Shown here in pieces: positions 1-8,763 of a stretch of 64,000 nt of DNA. The stretch is from DASYKT01 sp035995185. GTDB lineage: Bacteria; Acidobacteriota; Blastocatellia; Pyrinomonadales; Pyrinomonadaceae. A model generated the notes under the pieces. The model ran no database searches and was not told the DNA's origin. It worked only from the letters and a program-made list of their open reading frames with translations. The DNA is taken from positions 1 through 64,000 of the forward strand of contig DASYKT010000031.1 of assembly GCA_035995185.1 (NCBI GenBank). Reading direction: 5' to 3'. Each line of letters opens with the position of its first letter. The first letter of the stretch is position 1. The position numbers were made by a program, and so were the translations under genes.

Positions 1-436
1 CTTCTTTGCTCGTACGCGCGGTGAGTCAGAAATCGGGCAAAGCCGCTGCGCGGACCCCGACGGTACGGTAACACGCAGTTTGTGACGGAGAAGAATTTCC
101 CGAAGAACCGTCAAAGCATGTAAACTCCTACGCGCGAACCGTTCGCTGCCTAAGTTCACCTGCCGCACGCAACAGATAAAATCAAAACAGAAATAATAGT
201 AGGGGCGGTGGCCTGTCCCCGCCCGGAGTCCTGCGGCTCTGCCGCCGTGCTGTGCGGAAAGGCTTCGCCGTTCGAGTATGAGGTCAGAACCGGGAGCGCC
301 GCCTGGAGCCACGACCGGGTTTAATTCTAATACTTCTATCCACGCTGGAATTGCCGAAATCCGGTGAAAATAATTACCCGGTCACTACCGTTTCCGGTTC
401 TGACCTCATCCGGCTAAAGCTCGTAGCAATTTACAA
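1..436. other. Intergenic, repeat-bearing window edge
   Basis: No convincing gene is visible here. A short open frame at positions 3-71 on the plus strand ends in TAA and could be the tail of a gene outside the window, but it is too short to judge. The region also has a GC-rich hairpin-like stretch near 198-245 and the paired repeat listed at 275-409. A 65-codon plus-strand frame starting at 351 runs out of that repeat and into the opposite strand of the next gene, so it is not called. Confidence 0.5.
275..409. repeat. Inverted pair of repeat family A (TGAGGTCAGAACCGG)
   Basis: The left arm reads TGAGGTCAGAACCGGGAGCG and continues to ACCGGGT. The right arm is the reverse complement form ACCCGGTCACTACCG followed by GGTTCTGACCTCA. 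The same unit recurs at 8559-8600, 8701-8735, 60926-60950 and 62512-62550. Two facing copies separated by about 50 bases would fold into a long hairpin, as in REP doublets. The function is unknown. Confidence 0.85.
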
Positions 437-476
437 AAATAAAAAAAGACAGCCCATATTAGGCTGCCTTTTTTAT
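437..476 (-). terminator. Rho-independent terminator of the zinc-ribbon gene
   Basis: Read on the minus strand, GGCAGCC, a short AT loop and GGGCTGTC are followed by a run of seven T. It lies about 20 bases past the stop of the gene at 496-1227, so it probably ends the operon that begins at queA or pilT. Confidence 0.85.
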
Positions 477-495
477 TATTTAATAACGTTTCGTT

Positions 496-1227
496 TTAGA
501 CGGCGACCGCTCCGACCGCTTTGTTGTAGTGGCGGTAGAGCTCATTGAAATCACGCAGAGCGCGGCTTAGTATCAGCGGGGTCTGGTCGAGGTCCGAAGT
601 GTTAATGGTCAGGTTCAGATTTTTCAGGAAAGCCTCGTGGGCGTTCATGGTGGTGATGTTGTCGTCGATGCACGCCAGGAATAATCTCCGGCGTTCGGCA
701 GAGGCGAGCGAGTTCACTTTCTGCTGCAGGATCCCGGCGCCGCCGAATTCAGCGGCGAAATCGGTGGAGAATATAACGATCTCGGTGCGGCCTTCGCGCA
801 GGCGTTCGTTGGCCTGGGCCGGCGTTTCCGCGGCATAGACCTTATAGCCGGCTTTGGTAAGAAGGTTGGCGACAAAATCTTTTTTAGACTGGTCGAGGCA
901 GAGAAGAATGCGCCGCGGTTTTACTTCTTCCTCATCGTTAAGCTCGATGGTGGTGTTTTCTTTCTGCAAAGCGCCCAGCAATGAGCGAAGCGCGCTATTG
1001 ATCTCAAGCTCGCTTTCTTTCTGCGCAAATTCCGCCGGATTGGCGCCGCTCACGGCCGGGGCCGGAGCGTTTTGCTTCATCTGTTCCACGGCGGCGCTTC
1101 TGCCGCTGCCGGCCGTTACGCGCAGCAAATTCTGGCAGCGCGGACAGCGCACGGTAAAATTGCCCTTTGGCACTTTCGCATCATCGAGCTGCAGTGAAAC
1201 CGAACAATTATCACAACGAATGATCAT
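496..1227 (-). CDS. Zinc-ribbon protein with receiver-like domain, pilT-linked
   Basis: The 243-residue protein opens with an MJ0042-type zinc ribbon: CxxC pairs at residues 5/8 and 28/31 should bind one zinc ion. A charged, low-complexity linker follows. The C-terminal half (from about residue 105, RRILLCLDQSKKDF) resembles a CheY-like fold by its alternating hydrophobic strands, but I cannot see a clear phospho-acceptor constellation, so it may be a pseudo-receiver. It starts 19 bases after pilT on the same strand and precedes a strong terminator. The pilT linkage suggests a role in pilus or motility regulation. This is inference; the exact function is unknown. It has no signal peptide or membrane segment, so it is cytoplasmic. 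Confidence 0.75.
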   Translation of the reverse strand: MIIRCDNCSVSLQLDDAKVPKGNFTVRCPRCQNLLRVTAGSGRSAAVEQMKQNAPAPAVSGANPAEFAQKESELEINSALRSLLGALQKENTTIELNDEEEVKPRRILLCLDQSKKDFVANLLTKAGYKVYAAETPAQANERLREGRTEIVIFSTDFAAEFGGAGILQQKVNSLASAERRRLFLACIDDNITTMNAHEAFLKNLNLTINTSDLDQTPLILSRALRDFNELYRHYNKAVGAVAV

Positions 1228-1246
1228 AGTGTTTCTCTAAATAATG

Positions 1247-2449
1247 TTATTCAAGCATATCCAAAACCGAATTCGGATTTTTCTTTCCGATCGGCAGCGC
1301 AAATTCGTCGAGGGATTGATCGCGCTCAAATTCCTTCTGGAAACTGTCCGTTCCGCCGAGTCCCTTGAGCATCAGGATCATATTGTTTTGATTGGTCGCA
1401 AACGACAGGCCGTCTTCCAATTTGATAATGTCGCGTTCGATGAACTGCTGGATGACGCTGTCGAAATCCTGCATGCCGTCTATCTGCCCGTCGCGAATAG
1501 CTTCAAGCAGTGTCTTGCCCTGCTCTTCGCCTTTTTCGATATACTCGCGGGTCCGCTGATTGGATTTGAGAATTTCGATGGCCGGAATTCTGCCCTTGCC
1601 GTCGGCCCTCGGGATCAGGCGCTGCGAGATGATATAGCGGAAGGTTTGCGCCAGACGGTTGCGGATGATCCGCTCCTCGTTCTTCGGATAAAGCCCGATG
1701 ATACGGTCGACGGTTTTCGAGGCGTCGATGGTGTGCAGCGTGGAAAAAACAAGGTGGCCGGTTTCCGCCGCTTCGAGGGCGATCTCGGCCGTTTCCAGAT
1801 CGCGCATTTCGCCGATCAGAATTACTTTTGGCGCCTGGCGCAGGGCGGCGCGCAGGGCGCTGGGAAAATCTCTGGTGTCGGACCCGATCTCGCGCTGGTT
1901 GACGGTCGATTTTTTATGCTTGTGCATAAATTCGATGGGGTCTTCGATGGTGACGATGTGATAACTTTTGCTCTCGTTTATCTGGTCGATGATGGCCGCC
2001 AGCGTCGAGCTTTTTCCGGAACCCGTCGGCCCGGTCACAAGCACCAGCCCGTTGCGCAGGCCGCCGATGTCTTCCAGGTGCGGCGGCAGATTCAAGCTGG
2101 CGAAGGAAGGAATGTCGCGCGGAATAACACGCATCACGATCGAATAAGAACCGCGCTGCTGAAAAACGTTAACGCGAAAGCGGCAGCGTCCGGGCAGGCT
2201 GTAGCTGAGATCGGTAGAGCCGGTGTGGGTGAGGATAGCCATTGCTTCGGCATGATCGCGCAAAAGGGCCATCGCTATCGCCTCTGTCTGAAAGGACGAA
2301 AGTTTTCCCAATCCCATCGGCGCGATCTGCACCAGCGAGCCATTTATTTCTACCTGCGGGCTCTGGCCAACCGAAAAATTCAAGTCACTGATATCATCAG
2401 AGACTTGCAGCATTTGCTCAATAATGGGCGTGACGTCAAGCAGACTCAT
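1247..2449 (-). CDS. pilT: Type IV pilus retraction ATPase PilT family
   Basis: This cytoplasmic hexameric ATPase is predicted to drive pilus disassembly and twitching. The Walker A motif GPTGSGKSS is at residues 140-148. The Asp-box/Walker B region VILIGEMRD is at about 209-217, followed by the His box STLHT typical of PilT/PilU. The AIRDG motif near residue 300 is also PilT-like. At 400 residues it is about 50 longer than a typical PilT, and the extra C-terminal segment is polar and acidic. Downstream is the zinc-ribbon gene; upstream, after 158 bases, is thiE. No other pilus genes are in the window. PilU is the alternative; I prefer PilT family without choosing a subfamily. Confidence 0.93.
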   Translation of the reverse strand: MSLLDVTPIIEQMLQVSDDISDLNFSVGQSPQVEINGSLVQIAPMGLGKLSSFQTEAIAMALLRDHAEAMAILTHTGSTDLSYSLPGRCRFRVNVFQQRGSYSIVMRVIPRDIPSFASLNLPPHLEDIGGLRNGLVLVTGPTGSGKSSTLAAIIDQINESKSYHIVTIEDPIEFMHKHKKSTVNQREIGSDTRDFPSALRAALRQAPKVILIGEMRDLETAEIALEAAETGHLVFSTLHTIDASKTVDRIIGLYPKNEERIIRNRLAQTFRYIISQRLIPRADGKGRIPAIEILKSNQRTREYIEKGEEQGKTLLEAIRDGQIDGMQDFDSVIQQFIERDIIKLEDGLSFATNQNNMILMLKGLGGTDSFQKEFERDQSLDEFALPIGKKNPNSVLDMLE

Positions 2450-2607
2450 TTACTAATTTTCACTCCTAAAGAAATTTAGGCTTTTGTGGCTGTAGGTAGG
2501 AAATCGAGTTAAGGAAAACTACCGAGCATTAAGCTCAATAAGTATTCTACCTTAATTTCAAAGAAAATCAAGGATTTTTTACAAACATGCGATTTGTTGT
2601 AACAAAT

Positions 2608-3231
2608 TTAACTATTTGCAGAAAAGAATTTAACCCGCTCGGAAATTAGATCCGGGCGGGATAAAACAGCGCTGATGATCGCCACGGAATCGGCGCCGGC
2701 AGCTAAAACGTCGCGGAAATTCGTTTCGTTTATCCCGCCGATCGCTGTTAGGGGAAAATTACCTAAAGTCTTTCGTATCAATGTCAAAAGCTCTAAACCG
2801 ACCACCGGATCCGGATTTTCTTTGGTCGTGGTCGCAAAGACGGGGCCAAAAGCGATGTAATCGACGGGCAGCTCCAGGGCAGCCTTGACCTGCTCCATAT
2901 TATGCGTGGAAAAACCTATGATCGCCTTATCTCCCAATAGTTTACGGGCTGCGGCGGGCGGCAGGTCATCCTGTCCCAGGTGAACGCCGTCAGCTTTTAG
3001 CGCCAAAGCGATATCGACGCGGTCGTTGATGATGATCTTAACTCCACTGGAATGAGCGATTTCGATGGCCTTTTCGGCTTCGCGATAAAATTCCGCGGGT
3101 GAAGCGTGTTTTTCGCGCAATTGGACCAGTGTCGCTCCGCCGGCGATCATCAGGTGCACCTGTTCCGCGTGAGATAGACCGCTAAGCCGTGTATCTGTAA
3201 TAGGATATAAGCGGGGAAGGCGAAAATTCAT
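2608..3231 (-). CDS. thiE: Thiamine-phosphate synthase
   Basis: ThiE joins hydroxymethylpyrimidine diphosphate to the thiazole phosphate to give thiamine phosphate. The 207-residue TIM-barrel shows the family landmarks: YPITD at the N-terminus, LVQLREK, a substrate-binding NDRVDIALALKADGVHLGQDDLP region and a C-terminal phosphate loop, AIGGINE. Its ATG overlaps the TGA stop of the acetyltransferase upstream by one base, so translation is probably coupled. The thiazole-branch enzyme ThiO lies about 29 kb away at 31914-33080. I saw no TPP riboswitch in front of this operon. Confidence 0.95.
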   Translation of the reverse strand: MNFRLPRLYPITDTRLSGLSHAEQVHLMIAGGATLVQLREKHASPAEFYREAEKAIEIAHSSGVKIIINDRVDIALALKADGVHLGQDDLPPAAARKLLGDKAIIGFSTHNMEQVKAALELPVDYIAFGPVFATTTKENPDPVVGLELLTLIRKTLGNFPLTAIGGINETNFRDVLAAGADSVAIISAVLSRPDLISERVKFFSANS

Positions 3232-3767
3232 CAGATGTTGGGAATGAGAGATTTGACCATCAGGAAGCCGTCGTCACCGTTGACGTAATAGTGTGAAAGG
3301 CGCTGGACGGCGGCGTAACCCAAGTCTTTATAAAGCTTTTGCGCCGCGATATTGTTAACGCGGACCTCGAGGCGGATAAGATTGATATTTCGCTTTTTCA
3401 GCGCGTCTTCGGCCCAACTGAGCAGTTTTTGCGCCAAACCCCGCCGCCGGTGCTCGGGCGCCACGCCAAGGGTGGTAATGTGCCCGGCCCCGTCTTCATT
3501 AACCATGGTCACGATAAAAGCGACGATCTTTTCACTCGGCGTCAGAACGCACATGGCCAGCCCGTTGGGTTCGGAAAGCAAGAAATTAAAGGTGTGGCGG
3601 GTGTAGGAATCGCCCAGCGGAAAACAGCGGCGATTCAGCTTGCAGACTTCGTCCAGCTGCCGGACCGTAAGCGGAGCGATACTATAAGGCGTAAAAGGAG
3701 CGGGAACTATGACTTCTGGTTCTTCGTCGCCGCGCCAGATCTCTCGGATTTTTTTCAGTACCGCCAT
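3231..3767 (-). CDS. RimI-like GNAT N-acetyltransferase
   Basis: This is a 178-residue GNAT fold protein. The acetyl-CoA-binding motif A is clear (TTLGVAPEHRRRGLAQKLL, about residues 98-116), followed by the motif B-like region AAQKLYKDLGYA. RimI enzymes acetylate the N-terminal Ala of ribosomal protein S18, and this protein is close to that subfamily in length and motif layout apart from an N-terminal extension of about 25 residues. The stop codon overlaps the thiE start. Other GNAT substrates are possible, so the family assignment is firm but the substrate is not. Confidence 0.85.
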   Translation of the reverse strand: MAVLKKIREIWRGDEEPEVIVPAPFTPYSIAPLTVRQLDEVCKLNRRCFPLGDSYTRHTFNFLLSEPNGLAMCVLTPSEKIVAFIVTMVNEDGAGHITTLGVAPEHRRRGLAQKLLSWAEDALKKRNINLIRLEVRVNNIAAQKLYKDLGYAAVQRLSHYYVNGDDGFLMVKSLIPNI

Positions 3768-3798
3768 ACGAACAGGATATATAAGATACTATAAAAAG

Positions 3799-3890
3799 TT
3801 GTCAGAGTTCCAGAAAGTTGACCGGGTTTTCCGAGTTTTTCGAGAGTTTAGGGTTTCAAAAACTCGGATAACCTGGAACTCAGATAACTC
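3799..3890. repeat. Imperfect inverted repeat between queA and the GNAT gene
   Basis: The left part contains GAGTTCCAG and TTTTCCGAGTTTTT; the right part contains AAAAACTCGGATAACCTGG and AACTC, nearly its reverse complement. It could form a long bulged hairpin. It lies between two same-strand genes and could uncouple their expression. I saw no second copy in the window. Confidence 0.65.
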
Positions 3891-4931
3891 CTACTCTATC
3901 AGCATACAATCGCCATAACTATAAAAACGATAATTTTCCGCCACGGCGTGTTCGTAGGCGGACAAAATAAATTCGCGGCCGGCAAAAGCCGAGACCAGCA
4001 CCAGCAGCGACGAACGCGGCAGGTGAAAATTCGTCAGCAGTTTATCGACGAAGCGGAATTTGTAACCCGGCGTGATGGTGATATCCGCAGGGTGAGCGCC
4101 GCTGCGTAAAACGCCGTTCTCATTTGCGAACGATTCAAGCGCGCGCGTGGTGGTAGTGCCGACGGCGAGCATTTTTCGCCCGGCATCTTTCGCCTCGTTT
4201 AAAACCCGTGCAGTTTCGGTAGATATCTCGCACCTTTCGGCGGAAACGCGGTGATGGGAAATATCACGGCTGCGCACCGGTTCAAAAGTGCCGTAACCGA
4301 CGTGCAAAGTTATTTCGGCTACGGTGACGCCGCGCGCTTTTATTTGGGAAATTATTTCGGGTGTAAAATGCAGCCCGGCAGTGGGCGCGGCTATCGCACC
4401 GCGTTCACGGGCGAAAACGGTCTGGTAACGTTCGCGGTCCCCATCAATGTCGCCGATCTGTCCGGTGTCTCGTTTGATGTAGGGCGGCAGCGGGGTCTTG
4501 CCAAGCTCGTCGAGAAGCTGCTCGAGATTTCCATTCGCTTCGAACTCGATAAAAACTTTTCCTTCGTCGTTTCTATCTAAAACATTCGCCGAAAGTTTCT
4601 CACCGAAGATAATTCTTTTACCAGTTTTTAGACGCCGCGCCGGACGCGCCAGCGCTTCCCAGCTTTTGTCTTCATTTTCTTTAACGAGAAATATTTCGAC
4701 CTTTGCGCCGGTTTCCGTTTGTCCGAAAAGACGGGCGGGAAAAACTTTGGTGTTGTTTAAAACCAGAACGTCAGTGGGATCCATAAAATCCGCGAGGCTG
4801 TGAAAATGCTCGTCCCGCCAGATCTGCTTTTCGCGGTCGACCATTAGCATCCGCGAACCGGCACGGTTCTCAAGCGGCGTTTGCGCGATCAAATGTTCGG
4901 GCAGTTGAAAATCAAAATCTGAGATGAGCAT
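3891..4931 (-). CDS. queA: tRNA preQ1 ribosyltransferase-isomerase QueA
   Basis: QueA transfers and isomerises the ribose of S-adenosylmethionine onto preQ1 in tRNA, giving epoxyqueuosine. The 346-residue protein begins with the family signature LPEHLIAQTPLENRAGSRML. It continues with LNNTKVFPARLFG, the conserved AAPTAGLHFT block and a C-terminal TNFHLPRSSLLVLVSAFAG. The length is normal for the family. It is the first gene of the minus-strand run queA-GNAT-thiE-pilT. No other queuosine gene is present in the window. Confidence 0.96.
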   Translation of the reverse strand: MLISDFDFQLPEHLIAQTPLENRAGSRMLMVDREKQIWRDEHFHSLADFMDPTDVLVLNNTKVFPARLFGQTETGAKVEIFLVKENEDKSWEALARPARRLKTGKRIIFGEKLSANVLDRNDEGKVFIEFEANGNLEQLLDELGKTPLPPYIKRDTGQIGDIDGDRERYQTVFARERGAIAAPTAGLHFTPEIISQIKARGVTVAEITLHVGYGTFEPVRSRDISHHRVSAERCEISTETARVLNEAKDAGRKMLAVGTTTTRALESFANENGVLRSGAHPADITITPGYKFRFVDKLLTNFHLPRSSLLVLVSAFAGREFILSAYEHAVAENYRFYSYGDCMLIE

Positions 4932-5129
4932 AACCGTCGTTAAAAAAATTACGTTCCCACTGGTAAATTAAAGCCGTCAGCTGACAGCTATCAGCTTATA
5001 GCCAAACTGACTTTACCGGTATGGGCAAAGCCAAATAAAATATATTATGTCTTCACCGGAAAACGTTGCCAAGCAGGGGGAAATATAGTAAATTTGCGAA
5101 AATAAAATTAAAGCTGCCCCCACAAAATT

Positions 5130-5582
5130 ATGAGCAAAACAACCAGTGACAACGGTATTAAAGCGATCAAGGCCCGTGAAGGCGAAGTGCTGCACGGTTA
5201 TCTTGATTCGGTAAAAAAATTAACTGTCGGCGTCGGCCACCTGGTCTTACCGGGCGAGCCTTACAAGCTGAACCAGCCCATTACCGCGGCGGAATCCACC
5301 AAACTCCTGCGCCAGGATCTGAAGTCGGCGGAAGGCGCGGTCAATAACGGGGTGACGGCCCCGATCTCGCAAAATCAATTCGACGCGCTTGTTTCACTCA
5401 CGTTCAATATCGGAAACGGAGCGTTTGGTAAGTCATCGCTGCTGAAAAAGCTTAACGCGAAAGATTACCAGGGCTGCGCCGACGGTTTTCTGGCGTGGAA
5501 CAAGGCCGGTGGCCAGGTCGTCAAGGGATTGGTGACGCGGCGAAATGCCGAACGGCTGCAATTCATGACAGCGGATAAATAA
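5130..5582 (+). CDS. T4-type lysozyme (glycoside hydrolase 24)
   Basis: This 150-residue muramidase of the phage T4/RrrD family hydrolyses the glycan strands of peptidoglycan. The catalytic triad is present with T4 spacing: Glu17, Asp26 and Thr32 (REGE...YLD...LTVGVGH). The central QFDALVSLTFNIG block is also diagnostic. There is no signal peptide and no holin or spanin nearby, so this is a lone gene rather than part of a visible prophage lysis cassette. It could be a domesticated endolysin or an autolysin exported by an unusual route. It is transcribed divergently from queA and is followed by a good terminator. Confidence 0.92.
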   Translation: MSKTTSDNGIKAIKAREGEVLHGYLDSVKKLTVGVGHLVLPGEPYKLNQPITAAESTKLLRQDLKSAEGAVNNGVTAPISQNQFDALVSLTFNIGNGAFGKSSLLKKLNAKDYQGCADGFLAWNKAGGQVVKGLVTRRNAERLQFMTADK

Positions 5583-5606
5583 ACTTGTCGCTTTTAAATC
5601 AAAAGA

Positions 5607-5639
5607 GTCAGGCTGATAGAAATACGGCCTGACTTTTTT
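5607..5639 (+). terminator. Terminator of the lysozyme gene
   Basis: GTCAGGC and GCCTGAC form a seven-base stem around a 13-base loop and are followed by six T. It lies 25 bases after the lysozyme stop codon. Confidence 0.88.
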
Positions 5640-5664
5640 ATTGATGTATATCAAGCGGAAGAAA

Positions 5665-5717
5665 GAACCACCCGTCGCGCAGGAGCGCGCCACCCCTCCT
5701 TCGTAAGGAGGGAAGTT
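5665..5717. repeat. Repeat family D (CCACCC...CCCCTCCTT)
   Basis: The unit consists of GAACCACCCGTCGCGC, an inner palindrome of GCGC steps and CACCCCTCCTTCGTAAGGAGG ending in GAAGTTT, with the last part self-complementary. Related copies lie at 43870-43923, 44323-44370, 48257-48310 and, partially, 53150-53183. Here it sits just past the 3-prime end of the DNA ligase gene. Confidence 0.85.
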
Positions 5718-5724
5718 TGAAATT

Positions 5725-7347
5725 TTACGCCGCATGAGCATCGAGCAGCGCATAGATCGACTCGATCGAATCGGCCTCGGCGGATGTTTTATCCTGCCGC
5801 CAACGGGCGATGCGCGGAAAGCGGACGGCGACGCCGGATTTGTGACGGGTAGATTTCTGAATGGCTTCGAAAGCGAGCTCGAAAACGAGTTCGGGTTTGA
5901 CGCTGCGCACGGGGCCGAAAGTTTCCAGCGTATTACGCCTGACAAAATTATCTACCTGGCGAATTTCCGCGTCCGTTAAACCCGAATATGCTTTGGCAAA
6001 CGGGACAAGCTCTTCACCCTTCCAGACGGCAAAAGTATAATCGGTAAAAAGATTCGAACGCTTGCCCGAGCCTTTTTGCGCGTAGATCAAAACGGCGTCG
6101 ATAGTGTAAGGGTCGATCTTCCATTTCCACCAATCGCCGCGATGACGGCCGGTACGATAAGGCGAGTTTAAGTTCTTCAACATAAAACCTTCGACCCGGC
6201 GCGCGCGGCTGTCTTCGCGAATGGCCGCCAGCTCTTCCCAGCTTCCGGCGGTGACGATATCGGTGGGGCGAAAAACTTTTTTCGCTTCGGCGGTTAATTT
6301 GCCGATGGTTTTTTCCAAAATTTTGCGGCGCTTTTTGATCGGCTCCGCGCGAATGTCCTGGCCTTGCGCTTCTAAAATGTCATAGCACTGCAGGATGATC
6401 GGAATTTCGGCGAGAATTTTTGGCGAAAGATTTTTGCGGCCGATGCGGCGCTGCAGGACGGTAAAAGGCATCACGCCTTCCGTGCCAGGCTCCTCAGACC
6501 ACGGCAGCACTTCGCCATCGAGCACGGTGCCGTCGGGCAGCGACAGGGCGGCCTGCGCAATTTCAGGGAAACGCTCGGTCATCAGGTCTTCGCCGCGCGA
6601 CCAGATAAAAACCTGGCCGGCGCGTTTTATCACCTGCGCGCGAATGCCGTCCCATTTCCACTCAGCTTGCCAACCGGCCACATCGCCCAGATCTTCGAGT
6701 GGAAAATCGGCCTGGTGCGCGAGATGAAAAGGGTAAGGCCGCGCGATCGGGGCCTCGTCTTCTTCGAGCTGGCCGTTGGTTACCTTTTCAAAAAATTCCG
6801 CGCTCGGTTCCCACTCGCCCATCATGCGCTGCGCGATGATATCGGTTTCCACGCCGGAGAGCTGCGAGAGCGCGCGCATCACCAGCAGCTGCGAAATGCC
6901 GATGCGAAACGCGCCGGAGATCAGCTTGTTATAGACGAGGCGCTGCGCGTAGTTCATCCCGTGCCAGGCTTTTAAAACCTCGCGGTGCTGCGTTTCCTCG
7001 TCAGACTTTCGCAAGGGAAGAAGTCTTTGCTCGACCAGCACGTTTAGCGGCGTCGTGTCTTCAATCGGATTGTTTGGCAGCAGCAGCGCGATCGTTTCGG
7101 CCGTGTCGCCCACCGTGTCGCGCGATTCCATAAAGAGCCATTCGGGAATGCCCGATTCTTCCATCGCCCACTGGCGGATCAATTTCGAAGGCACGATCTG
7201 GCGCGGTTTGCGTCCGCTTAAAAAATAAAGCGCCCACGCGGCATCTGCCGGCGCGGCGCGGGCAAAATAGTCTTTTAGCGCCTGAACCTTTTCATTGGTC
7301 TTGTTTGTCTGATCTAACCTGGTGTAAAGCTCGGTGAAAAGTTTCAT
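5725..7347 (-). CDS. ATP-dependent DNA ligase (bacterial LigB/LigC type)
   Basis: The 540-residue ligase seals nicks using ATP. The adenylated lysine lies in the KWDG motif at about residue 231, followed by further nucleotidyltransferase motifs (LDGEVLPW, EGFMLKNLNSPYR, WWKWK) and a C-terminal OB-fold region. The N-terminal 200 residues form the DNA-binding domain of this family. The open frame extends about 108 codons further upstream, but that part is translated repeat DNA; MKLFTELYTRLDQ is the natural start. The gene is preceded by its usual partner, the ligase-associated exonuclease, but the helicase (Lhr) and PdeM phosphoesterase often seen with this pair are not nearby. The likely role is repair, not replication. 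Confidence 0.92.
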   Translation of the reverse strand: MKLFTELYTRLDQTNKTNEKVQALKDYFARAAPADAAWALYFLSGRKPRQIVPSKLIRQWAMEESGIPEWLFMESRDTVGDTAETIALLLPNNPIEDTTPLNVLVEQRLLPLRKSDEETQHREVLKAWHGMNYAQRLVYNKLISGAFRIGISQLLVMRALSQLSGVETDIIAQRMMGEWEPSAEFFEKVTNGQLEEDEAPIARPYPFHLAHQADFPLEDLGDVAGWQAEWKWDGIRAQVIKRAGQVFIWSRGEDLMTERFPEIAQAALSLPDGTVLDGEVLPWSEEPGTEGVMPFTVLQRRIGRKNLSPKILAEIPIILQCYDILEAQGQDIRAEPIKKRRKILEKTIGKLTAEAKKVFRPTDIVTAGSWEELAAIREDSRARRVEGFMLKNLNSPYRTGRHRGDWWKWKIDPYTIDAVLIYAQKGSGKRSNLFTDYTFAVWKGEELVPFAKAYSGLTDAEIRQVDNFVRRNTLETFGPVRSVKPELVFELAFEAIQKSTRHKSGVAVRFPRIARWRQDKTSAEADSIESIYALLDAHAA

Positions 7348-7353
7348 TTGAAT

Positions 7354-7469
7354 AGTAGCGCCACCGTCGCACTTATTTAACGGGGCAGTTTCTGTGGCGT
7401 CTCGCCCACGGTTAAATAGTGCGAGCGCGGGACGCACTCGCGACAGCCGGCGAGACGCCGGCGCTACAC
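7354..7469. repeat. Repeat family C with terminal TAGCGCC
   Basis: The element begins TAGCGCCACCGTCGC and ends GACGCCGGCGCTA, with an internal inverted pair built on GGCGTCTCGCC and CGGGACGCACTCGCG. A near-identical copy is at 23451-23549 and a short remnant at 10206-10224. Here it fills the gap between the exonuclease and ligase genes of one operon, so the ligase transcript must pass through a strong hairpin. Confidence 0.88.
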
Positions 7470-7472
7470 ACG

Positions 7473-8519
7473 TTATTCTTTTATCTCCTCCACAAAATCT
7501 TCGCTCAGCACTTCGTCTAGCGCGTCGGCTTCGCCGTGATACTCGGTCTTTAAAGTTTTCGCATTCGTGCCCGATTCGTTTAGCCAGCGCACCAGCTCTT
7601 CGGAAAAGCCGTGCGTGACATAGACGGTTTCCGCGTGCGTTGCGCTGATCGCTGATAATAATTCGGGCCAATCCGCATGGTCCGAAAGCACAAAGCCGCG
7701 GTCGATGGCCCGGCGGCGGCGCGCGCCGCGCACCATCATCCAGCCCGAAGCAAATCCGGTCGAATGTTTGCCAAATCTTTTTAGCCAGGTCGAGCCCGCG
7801 GCGGAGGGCGGCGCGACGACGAGCGACCCGACAAATTCTTTTTTGTTTTCGACCGAGCCGACATAAGTGGTCGGCGGAAGATCGACGCCCGATTCCCGAT
7901 AGGCTTCAGTCAAGCGTTCAACCGCACCGTGCGTGTAAATATTTCCGATCGAGCGGTCAATGCCGTTTAAGATGCGCTCGGCCTTGCCCAGCGCGTAGGC
8001 AAACAGCACCGAGGCTTTTCCTTCTTCGCGATTCGCGCGCCACCAATCGCCGATCTCTTCGAAAACAATTTCGCTCGGCGTCCAGCGATAAATGGGCAGA
8101 CCGAAAGTGGCCTCGGTAATGAACGCGTGACAGCGCACCGGTTCAAACGCCGCGCACGTCCGGTCCGGCATCAGTTTGTAATCGCCCGAGGCCACCCAGA
8201 CCTCGCCTTTGTGCTCGACACGCACCTGGGCCGAACCCAGCACATGGCCCGCCGGGTGAAAAGAAACTTTCACGCCATCGAAATTTATTGTTTTGCCATA
8301 CGGGGCGGTCTCAATTTGCGCTTCGTCGCCCAGGCGAATACGCGAGAGAAGCTTGCCTTCCTCAGGCACAAGATAGTTTTGATTTCCGCGATAAGTGTGA
8401 TCGGCGTGCGCGTGTGTCAACACGGCGCGCTTGACGGGCTTCCACGGATCGATATAAAAATCACCCGGCTCGCAATAAAGCCCTTTGCTTGTGAGATGTA
8501 TCAGCCCCTTGCTCTTCAT
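7473..8519 (-). CDS. Ligase-associated metallo-beta-lactamase-fold DNA exonuclease
   Basis: This 348-residue protein belongs to the beta-CASP/metallo-beta-lactamase nucleases. The zinc-binding HxHxDH motif (HAHADH, residues 36-41) is intact, followed by a typical AGHVLGSAQV block, SGDYK and a late VTHGF motif. The length and order match the ligase-associated DNA exonuclease family, whose genes usually sit beside an ATP-dependent ligase, as here. The product should process 3-prime or 5-prime ends during DNA repair; polarity cannot be read from sequence. The stop lies 125 bases before the ligase start, with repeat C between. Confidence 0.9.
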   Translation of the reverse strand: MKSKGLIHLTSKGLYCEPGDFYIDPWKPVKRAVLTHAHADHTYRGNQNYLVPEEGKLLSRIRLGDEAQIETAPYGKTINFDGVKVSFHPAGHVLGSAQVRVEHKGEVWVASGDYKLMPDRTCAAFEPVRCHAFITEATFGLPIYRWTPSEIVFEEIGDWWRANREEGKASVLFAYALGKAERILNGIDRSIGNIYTHGAVERLTEAYRESGVDLPPTTYVGSVENKKEFVGSLVVAPPSAAGSTWLKRFGKHSTGFASGWMMVRGARRRRAIDRGFVLSDHADWPELLSAISATHAETVYVTHGFSEELVRWLNESGTNAKTLKTEYHGEADALDEVLSEDFVEEIKE

Positions 8520-8558
8520 ATATTTATTTTACAGGAATAGCCCAGTCAGCACTAAAAA

Positions 8559-8735
8559 TGAGGTCGGAACCGGAAGCGCTCTTAAAAAATGCGACCGGGT
8601 CTTTCGTGCAATAGGTGGATTTCATGGGGCAGGCTTTCTAACCTGATTCAAAGCATCCTTTAAGACTGAACCGCAAAGCTACACGGAACAGGAATCAGGA
8701 AACCCGGTCGCTACCGCTCCCGGTTCTGACCTCAT
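8559..8735. repeat. Inverted pair of repeat family A
   Basis: The left copy (8559-8600) contains TGAGGTCGGAACCGG and GACCGGGT. The right copy (8701-8735) contains ACCCGGTCGCTACCG and GGTTCTGACCTCA. The two face each other across about 100 bases with no reading frame, giving a paired-hairpin unit. It separates the exonuclease gene from the divergent arsR-type gene. Confidence 0.85.
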
Positions 8736-8763
8736 TCTCGAATAGTCATGAAATTCGACTTGA

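Noticed and set aside
3..71. Possible tail of an upstream gene
   Set aside because: Only 22 codons are visible, with no recognisable motif; kept as a remark, not a gene.
351..548. 65-codon plus-strand frame
   Set aside because: It runs out of repeat A, crosses the terminator and enters the antisense of the zinc-ribbon gene. It has no ribosome site.
5130..5582. Prophage remnant
   Set aside because: The T4-type lysozyme stands alone; no holin, tail, capsid or integrase genes lie around it.
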